DNA of 64,000 nt from positions 62,001-126,000 of the forward strand of contig NHNW01000075.1 of assembly GCA_002786025.1 (NCBI GenBank), read 5' to 3'. A program made the position numbers and the translations under genes. Below the pieces are notes generated by a model, which was not told where the DNA came from, did no database searches, and saw only the letters and a program-made list of their open reading frames with translations. This DNA is from Zasmidium citrigriseum. Taxonomy: Eukaryota; Ascomycota; Dothideomycetes; Mycosphaerellales; Mycosphaerellaceae. Positions 22,615-32,793 of the stretch are shown here, in pieces (within the stretch, counting starts at the first letter, position 1; each line of letters opens with the position of its first letter).

Positions 22615-24216
22615 TCATGAATCTTGATCTTCCATGCACGCGACCGCAACGGCCGCCCCGAAGATGGAGCTCTCAGGAGCCATCTTCAGAGTCACAGCGC
22701 CTCGTGATGCGCCAGACGCCACGCACAGCTCGTCTAGACGTCTCTGGCACAGCTCGCGGTAGCCGGGGTACTTCTCAACGATTGTACCGTTGCATGCAAT
22801 GGTCACATGCGTGGCTTCGCCGGGTGCAAGCCCCTCGCTCTGAGTGCGTATTGTCCACAGGGCGTGCAACGCGGTTGCGAGGTACGCAGCTGCTCGTCGC
22901 GAGACCAATCTCGATACTTCACGAATGAATTCGAGCTCGCTAGGTCGTGGTGGTGTTCGCATAGGATGCGCTTGGAGGAATGCTGCTCTCGCCTTCTCCA
23001 ATCCAGGTGACGAGTCGCCTTCAAATGCTGCGATGATTCGTGAATCCAATGCGTAGGCTTCGTCAAGTCGCTCAGGAGTTTGCCCGTTAAATAGACCAGC
23101 CGTGTCAATTGCCTCGATGAGGATCAATCGCACAATCTCTCCAAGATATCGTCCAGTGATCAAGTATTCAAGAGGTTGAAAGTCCGGTAATATGTGTTTC
23201 GAGTTCAAGAGATCGTCCCAACGTGTGACAGGTAGATGCTGCTTGCCAATCATGCTCATTTCTGTGTTCACGAGCACATGCCTTGCCGCCTCGTACCAGC
23301 TGTCGGGTCTGTCGCCAAACTTCTCGGGTCCAAGTGCTCCCACGGGTAGGTATACTCCCGCGTTCGTGCCAGTTCCAAGAATCAGAGACATGCGAGTGCT
23401 TGGGTCTCGGTAGGCTTGCGATATCAAGGTCGCAGCACCATCGTTGACAATCGCACGCATCTCCACGTTGAGCCCTTTTCGACGGCATGATTTCATGATG
23501 AGTTCGCTCAGATCCTGTCCTTCGACCCCATGTGTGGCTCTGAAGCCCTTCCCCATTGCCAACAGCTTTCCAGTCCTCGGTGATGTTTGACATACAGGGA
23601 ACGACCAGGCCAATCCCATGGGTAATCTCGCGTTGGTAGTGCCATTCATGTGATTATACTCGGCCAGCATATCACCTATCCGCTCCGCCATCCAATCGAA
23701 GAACGCCTGTCCTTCAAGACCGCGAATCGGCTCATCAATCGCAAAGTTGCGTATCCTCCGTATTTGCAATCCGTCGTGTCCAGGCTTCGTCTTTCCAGAA
23801 AGTCGTATCAGTGCAATGCGGAACGTCGATCCTCCAACATCCAGTGCAAGAAAGTCGCCGCGCTCGTGTCCAGTGGGGAGTGTATGCTGGTATGATGGCA
23901 GCATGGAAATGTCCGACTTCAGCAGCCTTTCTCTACACTCCTCCTGCAGATGTTTGGATATGGCCAGTAGACGGTCTGTCTCCAACGACGCCTCGAACAG
24001 ACGCTGGACCTCTGCAGTGAAGTCTTCCATGCTCTTGTCCCCGACCTTCTCCACTACATGGTGCACCCGTGCCCTCTTGGACGGATAGGCAGGTTGCACC
24101 ACTCGCACAACGGATTGAATCATCACGCTCATAGCTTTCCCCAGTTTGCTGGTGAACCAGAAGTCGAGCAGTGCACACAGACAGTAGCGGCCCAGGCCCA
24201 GGCCAACAGAGGTCAT
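22615..24216 (-). CDS. hxk3: Atypical hexokinase, probable N-acetylglucosamine kinase (HXK3-like)
   Basis: Sugar kinase of the hexokinase fold, 533 aa, no intron. Phosphate-1 loop LALDVGGSTFRIALI (GGSTFR 128-133, where canonical hexokinases have GGTNFR), sugar-binding WSFPVCQTS (about 204-212) and KGF, catalytic D259 in NDGAATL, phosphate-2 GTGTNAG (281-287), and adenosine-region NGTIVEKYP. The usual NTEWG is NTEMS here. These changes place it among divergent fungal hexokinases: HXK3, the GlcNAc kinase of the Trichoderma reesei GlcNAc cluster, and XprF/HxkC of Aspergillus. The N-terminal 40 residues are hydrophobic, suggesting membrane attachment. The open frame begins upstream at a TTG; the first ATG is at 24216. 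Convergent with the NDT80 gene. Confidence 0.85.
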   Translation of the reverse strand: MTSVGLGLGRYCLCALLDFWFTSKLGKAMSVMIQSVVRVVQPAYPSKRARVHHVVEKVGDKSMEDFTAEVQRLFEASLETDRLLAISKHLQEECRERLLKSDISMLPSYQHTLPTGHERGDFLALDVGGSTFRIALIRLSGKTKPGHDGLQIRRIRNFAIDEPIRGLEGQAFFDWMAERIGDMLAEYNHMNGTTNARLPMGLAWSFPVCQTSPRTGKLLAMGKGFRATHGVEGQDLSELIMKSCRRKGLNVEMRAIVNDGAATLISQAYRDPSTRMSLILGTGTNAGVYLPVGALGPEKFGDRPDSWYEAARHVLVNTEMSMIGKQHLPVTRWDDLLNSKHILPDFQPLEYLITGRYLGEIVRLILIEAIDTAGLFNGQTPERLDEAYALDSRIIAAFEGDSSPGLEKARAAFLQAHPMRTPPRPSELEFIREVSRLVSRRAAAYLATALHALWTIRTQSEGLAPGEATHVTIACNGTIVEKYPGYRELCQRRLDELCVASGASRGAVTLKMAPESSIFGAAVAVACMEDQDS

Positions 24217-25754
24217 GAAGCGGCCAGAGCGGTTGTTGTAGGTGCAAGATTGTATAGCGAGTTTGGCGGGGTCAGCTGAGTGGCTGTGGCGTAGTCCAAG
24301 CAATCAATGCTGCGGCAATAGACGATGCTGGAGCTGAAGATAGGCGCGAGCGAGTGAGGTTGTTCACGCGAGCGTCATGTGTCGGGGCAGAGCCGGGCAG
24401 GGCAGGTAGATAGACAGATAGATAGGCAGGATGCCTATAAGCAGACAGGCAAGCAGGCCAATGGGTCGGGTGGGCGAATGTCTTGCAGGCGAGGTGGTAC
24501 GGCCTACAGGCTATGGGTCGTATTCAATGTTGCGAGTGGACCAGGGCGGACGCGCAGGCAGCATGGTGGTGATGCATGGGAGGCGGGTCCGGCGCTGGGG
24601 GAGGATTGCGGACGGAGGAGGATGAAACGGGGGCGTGCAGCGCGAGAGGTGGTAGTGGTGGTGGGTATGGAGGCAGTCGACTGATCAAGGCGGGCTCAAG
24701 GTGGCATTCGACGTCTTGACCGGCATGTAGCTAAGGTTTCATCCATGCACCTCATCCAAGCGCAGTGCTGGGCCGACGGAGGTCCGCCAGGCGGGAGGCG
24801 ATGATGGCAGAGCGCGCGGAGCGGCAGCCAACGAGGAGGCGCCGAAATGTAGGATCGCCAGCGGGTGCGAGAAAAAACCGCGCTCAGCAAAAGCACTCGC
24901 AGCACGCGGTTGGGTTGGCGCTGGAGAGAGATCGGACAGGCGATGCATGTTGCACCGTTTGGTTGCAGCCAGCAGAAAAGCGTCCAAAGCCTCTCGGCGG
25001 CACAAGCCGTCATCTGCACCACTAGCCCGCCAACAGCACAATGTCGTCGCCGTCGAACCGAGATCAGCGTTCGATCACCCTCTCGTCCATACCGTGCGAC
25101 CCTCCGCGACAATGCCCGTGTCTTCAATATATTGATCCAGTGCCGCCGGCTTGTCGCAGCGCTGCCAGGTGCTCGATCAGGCCGGTGTCACCACATGGCC
25201 CCACGGCTGGAGTGCGCCTCCAACGCCATCGCGTCCAGCGTGGCAGCCACAGCAGTTCGCTCCGTGGAAGCACGCTCCACGGCAGATCGAGCTCGCCTAC
25301 AAGGCGTGATCAAGCATCGTCACTACTAGAAGCTCAAGTCATCATGTACCTACAGTTCGTCCTTGCATCGAGGATATTCTAGGGCACCACTCTACACAAT
25401 CTGACGCACCTCGGCGCTATAGCATCGAAGGATTCGCACAATTACTGGAAGAAGAAACTCTGGTGCAAAGCTTAAAGCACGCTGTGCATGTATTTGTTCT
25501 GCCTTTCCTTACATGACCGTCCACAGTCACTCGTTCCATCTGTCGTGATTTCTCCATCTCATCTCGCACAGGGTTATCACGAATCCACAACAAGCCATTC
25601 CAAAAACGCCATGCTCGATGATGCCGTGTCGCTCATCAACAGTCGTAAAAAGCCGAATCCGCACAACCGCCCATGCATCTCGTACAATGAAGAAAGGTGC
25701 CTGACCCAGTGACCCCTTAAGGTCCGCCGGACATGTGCAGGTGCAAAGTCGCAC
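24217..25754. other. 1.5-kb intergenic region with GATA-type microsatellite
   Basis: Upstream region of the hexokinase-like gene and 3' region of the UNC93-like gene. An imperfect (GATA/CAGA)n tract lies at about 24410-24450. GATA clusters can bind nitrogen GATA factors, but a tetranucleotide microsatellite is the simpler explanation. No supported gene. Confidence 0.45.
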
Positions 25755-27407
25755 TCAGACCTTCTCGGCGTCGGTGTTCAGGGCAGCCACCGGCTTGTGA
25801 CCAACGACGTCGTCGATGTTCTCGTCGGTGAACTTGAGATCCTCCTCAATGGGCACCGTCTCCTTGATCCTGATGATCATGACCGGCAACGCGATGAGAA
25901 GACTGCCGGCGAGGAGTCCCCAGCACGAAGCGAACATGTTCATGAAAGGAATGCCGATGCCGTCCAAGCGCCACATGATCGCAGCGCCAGCCGACTGGAT
26001 ACCCTTGTAGAATCCAGCAAAGTTGGCGAGCTTGCGGCTGTTGTTGGTGATGGCGCCCATGAACCAGTACACGCACGTCTGCCAGGCCGCATCGTAGAAG
26101 CCGTAGAAGATGTACAAGAACATGGGGCCGATGTAGCGGCCGTCGGTCCAGTCGATGAAGAAGTTGCTCTCTGGGTCTTCCTTCTCGATGTTCCACTCAG
26201 CGCGAGTGTAGCCCTCCTGGAAAGCCAATCCGCCGCCCCAGATGACAAAGGTGAGGACGAAAAGAGCGGCCCAGGCTCCGTAAGCTCGCGTAGTGCGCTT
26301 GAGCTTGGAGATGTCGAGTGCGTTGCCGAAAACCCAGGCGCCGAGGATCTGACTCAACCAGTAGAGCACGCTGTTCAAGGCGCGGGTCCTGGTGTTGAAC
26401 TTGGCAAGGTTGACGGCGTTGAACTGGTAGGTGTAGAACCAGTTGGAGGCGAAGAACATCGGGAAGAGCAAGACGACAAGCGGGTCAGAGATCAAAGTCT
26501 CCCAAAGACCGATCAACTCAGACTTCCAAGATGGGTGCTTCATGAGAATGACTTTGGATCCATCACTGCGAACGATCGACTTGGCATCCACCAGGGTCCA
26601 GGCGAGCACAAGACCGACAAGCGAAAGCACGAGGAAGCCAATGTAGGTGCCGTCATTAACTGCGCTCGCATTGGTCTGATGAATGTTCTGACCAAGAGGG
26701 ACCTGGATAAAGTTAGTTGCTGTAGGCTCTTTGGAAGGTGAAAGATGAAGCTTACCAGGCCGCCTATCACAGCGCCCAAGTTAAAGATCATCCAAAACCA
26801 GGAGATGAAGCGGCCCTTCTCGCGCTCAGTTGGGTAGGACATCATGATAGCACCTTGAGCGGACCAGAGGACACCGGCGCAAACGCCGAGCAAAGCGCCG
26901 GAGAAGATGATGTAGCCAAGGTTCTGAGTGTGGTTGTAGCAGAGGTAGGCGGAGATGTAGATGGAGTAGCCAATGCCGCCGAACGACAAGGCCCAGCGGA
27001 TGCCGATGGTGTTGGTTATGGTGCCTGCGAAGAATCCGACGACGGCGAAGGTGGAGTAGAGGGCGGTGTTCGAGTCGTTACTAGCGGTCGCATTGAGCTG
27101 GCCAGCACCTCCGAGTCCATTGACGGCGTTGAACATTCCTGGTCGTCATTAGCGTGCGCTCCACGTGGACGAGTTCCAATGCTGTGTTCTTGGACTTACC
27201 GGGACACAAGAAGCAGACAAAAGCTACCAGTAGAAGCTGGGCTTTTGGTGAGGCATAGTAGGGAAGGCGCACTGGGCCCAGCTTCCAGCTCTTGTACTTC
27301 CAGCCAGAAGGCGTCTCGTCGGTGATGGTGGTGTCTCGAGTCTCGCTGACGGCATCTGGGTGGTACACATCAGGCGTCGGCGTGCCCTTCTCAGAGATGT
27401 CCGCCAT
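25755..27407 (-). CDS. UNC93-like major facilitator transporter, candidate GlcNAc transporter
   Basis: Membrane transporter of the UNC93/DUF895 branch of the MFS, 512 aa, exons 27200-27407, 26756-27138 and 25755-26702 (introns 61 and 53 nt). The hallmark CPGMFNAVNGLGG is rebuilt across the first splice junction. About 11-12 hydrophobic helices follow, with soluble N- and C-terminal tails (C-terminus rich in acidic residues). It lies between the hexokinase-like gene and the glucosamine-6-phosphate deaminase. In the T. reesei GlcNAc cluster the corresponding slot is the MFS transporter NGT1, so a GlcNAc-uptake role is plausible; this rests on gene context, not on a substrate motif. UNC93-type fungal proteins are otherwise largely uncharacterised. 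Confidence 0.85.
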
Positions 27408-28600
27408 GCTGGCGGCGGCCGCTGGAGGTGTCGCGTGTGGTCACTGGTGAGTGATGGATCGCCCGCGAAGGTTAGCTGTGTGGGGTCGAGAGTTGGCGGA
27501 GGAAGGAAGTGAGTTAGAGAGTGAAGAGCAGGGTGTCGAACGAGGGTGAGGAGCGTGCGATGGAGCGCACTGCCATCAAATAGATTCGAGGTGGTGCGGC
27601 TGCATGCAAGTACTTGGTGAACGTCGCAGCTGTTCGAGATGCGCTGTGTTCGCCAGACGTGAAGGGGTCCTCGGGTTAAAGCATGGGTGTGGAGAGCGCG
27701 GGAGCGGCCAACCTAAATCCGAGAACCCTGCTAGCGCGGATACGCGAGGGAAGGCGCGACTGTGGTTGGCCTCACTGCCAATAGAGTTATCAGGCGGGCC
27801 ATCATCCTGGGAACAATCACGTGCTGGGCAGGGAACAACCATCCAATATCTCACCACACCAATGCATGGACGAGGGAGTGTTGTACGTGGTGGCGCTTCT
27901 AACATGCAGCTCGTGCAAGGTCTCACGGTGCAACCCAATGATTGGAGCGACCACCTATTCGGGATCAGGCCTCTCAGTTGGTCAGCCGAAGGCTCGGCTA
28001 TGCGGCTCGAAACGATAAGCTACGGCTTCGATGTAACGGCATCTCCATCACTCGTTCACCCCAAGTGCTACCATGTCCACGCGACACTCCTCGACCTATC
28101 TGCGCCGGATACCACTGAGGAGAAGGTGCCATCTCTTATCAATTGCTTGCCATGGCTCGCGCCCTCTCGCATCCACCACCGGCATTCCTACCAGCCAAAC
28201 TCCTCCACCATTGAACTCCACATGAAACATGGCCTCTTCGAATGCAGGAGCGATGGAGCAGTGGGAGGCAAGGACGAACCAGGCAAGGCCGATGGCAGTT
28301 GCGACACGCGCTTGCTCGATCCAATCCTACCGTCCATTCGGCTGACGGCGGCGGCGCACGAGGTGAGCTGCTCCTGCCACGATGCAAGCTCCAAGCCAGT
28401 GAGAGCTCCAGTGTGACGTCGGGCATGGAAAAATGGTAGCATCTTCCTAGCAACAGTATTGACACCGCAGGTAAAGTCTGTTGATTTTCCTTGCTCTCTT
28501 TTCCTCCTCAAGACACCACCTCCTCCTTCGACCTGAGTTTCATATTCTCGTCTGTCTCCACTCCTTGCACGCTGCTCCCCGAATTGCAGGACCCGACACA
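27408..28600. promoter_or_regulatory. Divergent promoter, UNC93-like transporter and deaminase
   Basis: 1.19-kb spacer between two genes transcribed away from each other. A 270-codon ATG-initiated open frame at 27604-28416 (plus) fills much of it but shows no domain, membrane segment or recognisable homology; I treat it as doubtful. Confidence 0.4.
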
Positions 28601-30030
28601 ATGTAAGCATCCGATTCTGTGCTACGATCCTACGTCAGATCCATCGCTCACCATCTGCAAGGAGACTCATCATCCGCGACGACAAGGCCACCGCCTCCAA
28701 ATACATCTCCGATTATATCATTCGTTAGTTGCACTTGTTGCCTTTTCACCAAAATGGCAAACGCTCATACTTCGTTGTACTCCAGACCGTATCAAGTCGT
28801 TCGCACCTACACCTGAGAAACCTTTCGTACTTGGTCTTCCTACAGGCTCCTCACCAGAAGGGATCTACAGAAACCTTGTCAGGGCGCACAAGAATGGCGA
28901 AATCTCATTCAAAGATGTCATTACGTTCAACATGGTTCGTTCGCAATGCTCAATCGAGAGGTTGCTGGATGATCGGCTTACACACTGTGACAGGACGAAT
29001 ACGTTGGGATCCCCCGCGAGCATCCTGAGTCCTACCATTCCTTCATGTACAAGCACTTCTTCAGCCATGTAGACGTCGATCCGGCCAACATCAACATCCT
29101 AAACGGAAATGCCGAAGATTTGGAGGAAGAGTGCATTGCCTACGAAGAGAAGATCAAGCGTGCTGGAGGTATTGAGCTCTTCCTAGGTGGCATCGGTCCT
29201 GATGGCCACATTGCATTCAACGAGCCTGGATCGAGCTTGAAGAGCCAGACCAGAGTGAAGACTTTGGCATACGACACGATCCTGGCCAACTCACGTTTCT
29301 TCGACAATGACATCAGCAAGGTTCCCAAGATGGCTCTCACGGTGGGCATCCAGACAGTTCTTGATGTGGGTTTCGAATCAGTCTATGAAATTAGAATTGG
29401 ATGCTAACCTGACCAGGCACGAGAAGTCGTGATCATTATCACTGGCGCTCACAAGTCCCTGGCTCTTCAGCGATGCATCGAAGGCGGCGTCAACCACATG
29501 TGGACACTCTCAAGCCTGCAAATGCATCCACACGCCATGATTTGCGTCGACGAAGATGCCACATTAGAGCTTCAAGTCAAGACCGTGAAGGTACAAGGTC
29601 CTACATTCCTTCAATCAACGCACCACAAGCTAATTGTGGAATACAGTACTTCAAGTCTATCGAACAAGTCGCCACCTCACAAGGCTTCGGCCAAGCCCTC
29701 GCCTCCGAACAAGCCATTCTCAAGAAACGCGACTCCATACGAGTGAAGCTCGACAGTCCAAAAAGTCCGACTTCCAAGAGCTTCCTCGCAGGCCCCAAGC
29801 CAGACCTCACCCGCCAAATTACCACCGAGCCTCAAGTCTCCGAGCCAGAGTCAACGAACCTCTCTGCTCCAAGGCCTGAGCTGAGCAGGCAGATCACACC
29901 AGAGCCTGTGCTGGATTCGATGCATACGAGATTGCCGGAGGGAAAGCCTGCGAATGGGCTGGAGGGGTTGGAGGTGAAGGAGCTGCCGATTAAGGCGATG
30001 CACGAGAGGGTTGATTCTGCGACTGCATAG
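28601..30030 (+). CDS. dam1/nag1: Glucosamine-6-phosphate deaminase with C-terminal extension
   Basis: Converts glucosamine-6-phosphate to fructose-6-phosphate and ammonia, the last step of GlcNAc catabolism. 380 aa; coding exons 28601-28602, 28662-28723, 28786-28934, 28994-29365, 29417-29590 and 29647-30030. The start codon is split: AT ends exon 1 and G opens exon 2, giving [10 protein letters not shown]. Core motifs: [17 protein letters not shown] (proton-relay Asp), [29 protein letters not shown]. The catalytic core ends at about residue 258 (VKYFKSIE). The following 120 residues are extra compared with bacterial NagB and hold two copies of an [LS]xRQIT[TP]EP motif (304-315 and 329-340). 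Divergent from the transporter, convergent with the ATG22-like gene. The symbol varies between species (nag1, dam1). Confidence 0.93.
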
Positions 30031-30250
30031 ATGCTATGCTATCTGTAAGGTCTTCTTGGCGTTGTCTTGATCAGAATGGAAAATGGGTTCCTTCCAAGCT
30101 CTGGAGTTGGGGAGGCCATCTAGACGTATAAAGTACCTCACCGTGCGCGAACAAAACCTGAGACGAAGCCACGATCAAAAAATCAAATCACCCTGCCAAA
30201 AACGACAGTCCTCGTTCACATTCAAATATACCCACTATCAATCTTGTCAA

Positions 30251-31919
30251 TCACCCCTCCAACGAACTCCCACTCCCACCCTTCAACTTCTCCTTCGCAA
30301 TCCTCTCCCTCTCTAAGAAAGCCGCCTGCTCAACGCGACTCTTCTTCACATCAATAAAAAACAACAAAAATAAGAAACTCGCTAAACTTAGCGTAAACAA
30401 GAAGTAGAAAGGCGAGGAGTTGTTGCCGGTGTCGTCGATGATGGCGCTGGAGATGAAGGGGCCGATGAAGGAGGATGTCTTTCCGATTATGGAGAAGAGG
30501 CTGAAGAAGAGGAATTCTTTGCCACGGGGGGTGACTTCGGAGATCATCTAGAAAGGTCAGTAGTTGATGGGCGTTGTGGGATGGAAGGGGGCTTACGGTT
30601 TGTGAGTAGCTGTACCAGGGACAGACGAAGAGGCCGTAGAATGTTTGGTAGACCCAGACTTCCCAAGTGTGATGAAAACCGAACTTGTTCGTCCAGATGC
30701 CAATCATGCCCCAGCCGTCGAGAAGGATGATACCCACGGCCACGGCATTGAACATAGTTTTGGTGGAGAGCTGGAAACGTTTCTGGATGTGCCAGAATGC
30801 AAAGATCCCCACTGCTTGGGCTGCTATTCCAACGATCAGGAGGTATGTCAATTCCAGCGTATTGTAGCTAACAATCGAATTCTGGAGGGTGGCGATGACG
30901 GTCACGGTCGTGTTGAGGGAGTCGCCCAGAAGGAAGTATCCGATCAGGTAGAAGAGGGATTGCTTCAGTTGCCAGATTTCTTTGAAGGCGCGGTAGAGTT
31001 GCCAGAAACCTGCGAGGACGATGTTCATGCCAGGGTCTTGACCGGGACGTCTCTTCTCCAGCCAGAACCAGGGAATTGCGAGGAGGAGCCAGACCCCGGA
31101 TGCGAAGGCTATCAAGACGGACAGGCCCCAGTTGTTGTTCTCAGTGCTCGCGTTGACGTGTAGCCCGAACATGATACCGACGATGATGGCCAGGATAAAG
31201 ATCTCGCCAACGCTCTGCGTGATGAAAGCATTGTTGCTCAGCTCGTTTCTCTTCATGCTGTCGGCATGGTCATATTCCTCCCGCGTGATCTCTCCAGCCT
31301 CGAACCTCTCCGCTTTCTCACGCATTTGTCTGGTATTGCGAGCCAGGCCCGGGAATGCCGCAGTCCAATACGTAAGACAAAGCTGGTACGCGATCAATCC
31401 AACGATATAGAGCCCCAGTCCAATTTGCCAATCGTCGGCGGTGTGTACTCCAAGCCATCCGAATCCAATACCCCAGGCGATCAAGGATAGAACGATGAGG
31501 ATGTTTGGCCTAAAAGTCCCAAAGTCCGCGTACGAACCCAGGATGAGGAAGACAACAATCTGAATGGCAAAGCTGATTCCGTTGCACAGTAGGATGATAC
31601 TGTTGATTGTTCGATTCGCTCCTGCGAAACGCAAGACCTCATTGTCCGGTCCGCCCACAGCTTCGGCCTTCTGGTACACCAGATTTTGCGCGGCAGTAGG
31701 ACCGAAGTTGAAAAGACTCAGACCATTGTTGCCGATATAGTAACTATAATAGGCCCAGATCTCTGGCCTGCTTGTCTCGTATCTTTCGTCGAACTGGTCT
31801 GGCGCAATTGGTCTATCCTCTTCCACAAAGCTACCGTCTGTCGTCTCTTTCACTGCGCCTTTGGTTGGGTCTTCGGCTGGAGCAGCCATCTGCGCGAGGC
31901 CGGGATCATTGGCTGCCAT
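30251..31919 (-). CDS. ATG22-like vacuolar amino-acid effluxer
   Basis: Multi-pass transporter of the ATG22 family, 539 aa, exons 30597-31919 and 30251-30547 (49-nt intron). Family features: N-terminal RYETSRPEIWAYYSYYIGNN, QNLVYQKAEA near the first helix, a central hydrophilic loop, FGLFVCPWYSYSQT joined across the intron to MISEVTPRGKEFLFFSL, then SSFIGPFISSAIID and a Lys/Glu-rich tail. ATG22 proteins export amino acids from the vacuole after autophagic breakdown; several fungal paralogues exist, so this may not be the true ATG22 orthologue. Its 3' end faces that of the deaminase 220 bp away. Confidence 0.88.
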
Positions 31920-32793
31920 GGCTGGCGAGAGGTCTCCAGAAGTAGAGGCGTGTGTTCGCGGGCATGTGCTGCTCGTCTATGCCACCAAGTACTCCCAAGC
32001 TCTTCTAATGCAACCGATCGATGTTGGAGAATTCGAAGCACGTGATAAACAATATGCGGTACTGGTGATATGGGTGGAGATTGCGAAGATATGGACGAGA
32101 TATAAAGGAAGAAGGATACGCAACCGCAAGTACCTACCTGATAACGAAGGCGTGCTTTCCGTCCAGGCCGGTCCTGTGGTGGTGGATCGTCTTGCCCTGC
32201 GAGCAGTAGTGGAGGAAGAGCTGCACGAATGGACCCCAAATTGATGACCTCGCCGGCGCCGCGCTTCCCAGGGAAAACTCTATCTCGCCTGTCTTTCGCC
32301 TCCCACGTGCGAGTGGGCCAGCCTCCTTCTTTCTTCGGCTTCGACTTCGAAACATCGCATTGCATTGCGGATGGCACTGATATGTCTTGAAGATACTTTT
32401 TCGAGGCTTGGAATCGGTGACATGGCCATCAAGACTCTTGACCGTGTTGGCAAAAGCTTGACCGAGCCCTGTGTACGACCCTTGCAATGCGGCACAATAT
32501 GCAGCTTGCCGTCAGAGGCCGATCTGGCCATGAGATGGCCACAATCCGTGTGCAGATAGCCGATGTCTCTCGTCCAAATCCTTTGTTGCAAAGCGATGGT
32601 ATGGAAGACGGCAGGTTGAGGTGAAGTCGACGAGGGTCTTCTTATGCCACCAGATCGGGACACCGCTGCCCAGTGGAGAAGGAGAATGAGGCACAGCACC
32701 TAAGCGCCATGAGAGTGGTGTCTTCAACAAGTGCTCTGAGGGACAACTTCCTCATACTGACAAGATGATCAATATCATTTCTAGCTGCTCGGA
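31920..32793. other. Divergent promoter region, ATG22-like and ankyrin genes
   Basis: 874 bp between divergent starts. The minus-strand frame running up from the ATG22-like N-terminus is in a different reading frame and looks like chance. No gene supported. Confidence 0.45.

Noticed and set aside
24406..24450. GATA repeats as binding sites for a nitrogen GATA factor
   Set aside because: The tract is an imperfect tetranucleotide microsatellite; simple repeat slippage explains it.
25797..26741. 314-codon plus-strand frame opposite the UNC93-like gene
   Set aside because: Antisense shadow; the minus-strand protein has helices, conserved motifs and matching splice sites.
31850..32377. 175-codon minus-strand frame overlapping the ATG22-like start
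   Set aside because: Out of frame with the real gene and covers its leader; low-complexity protein.
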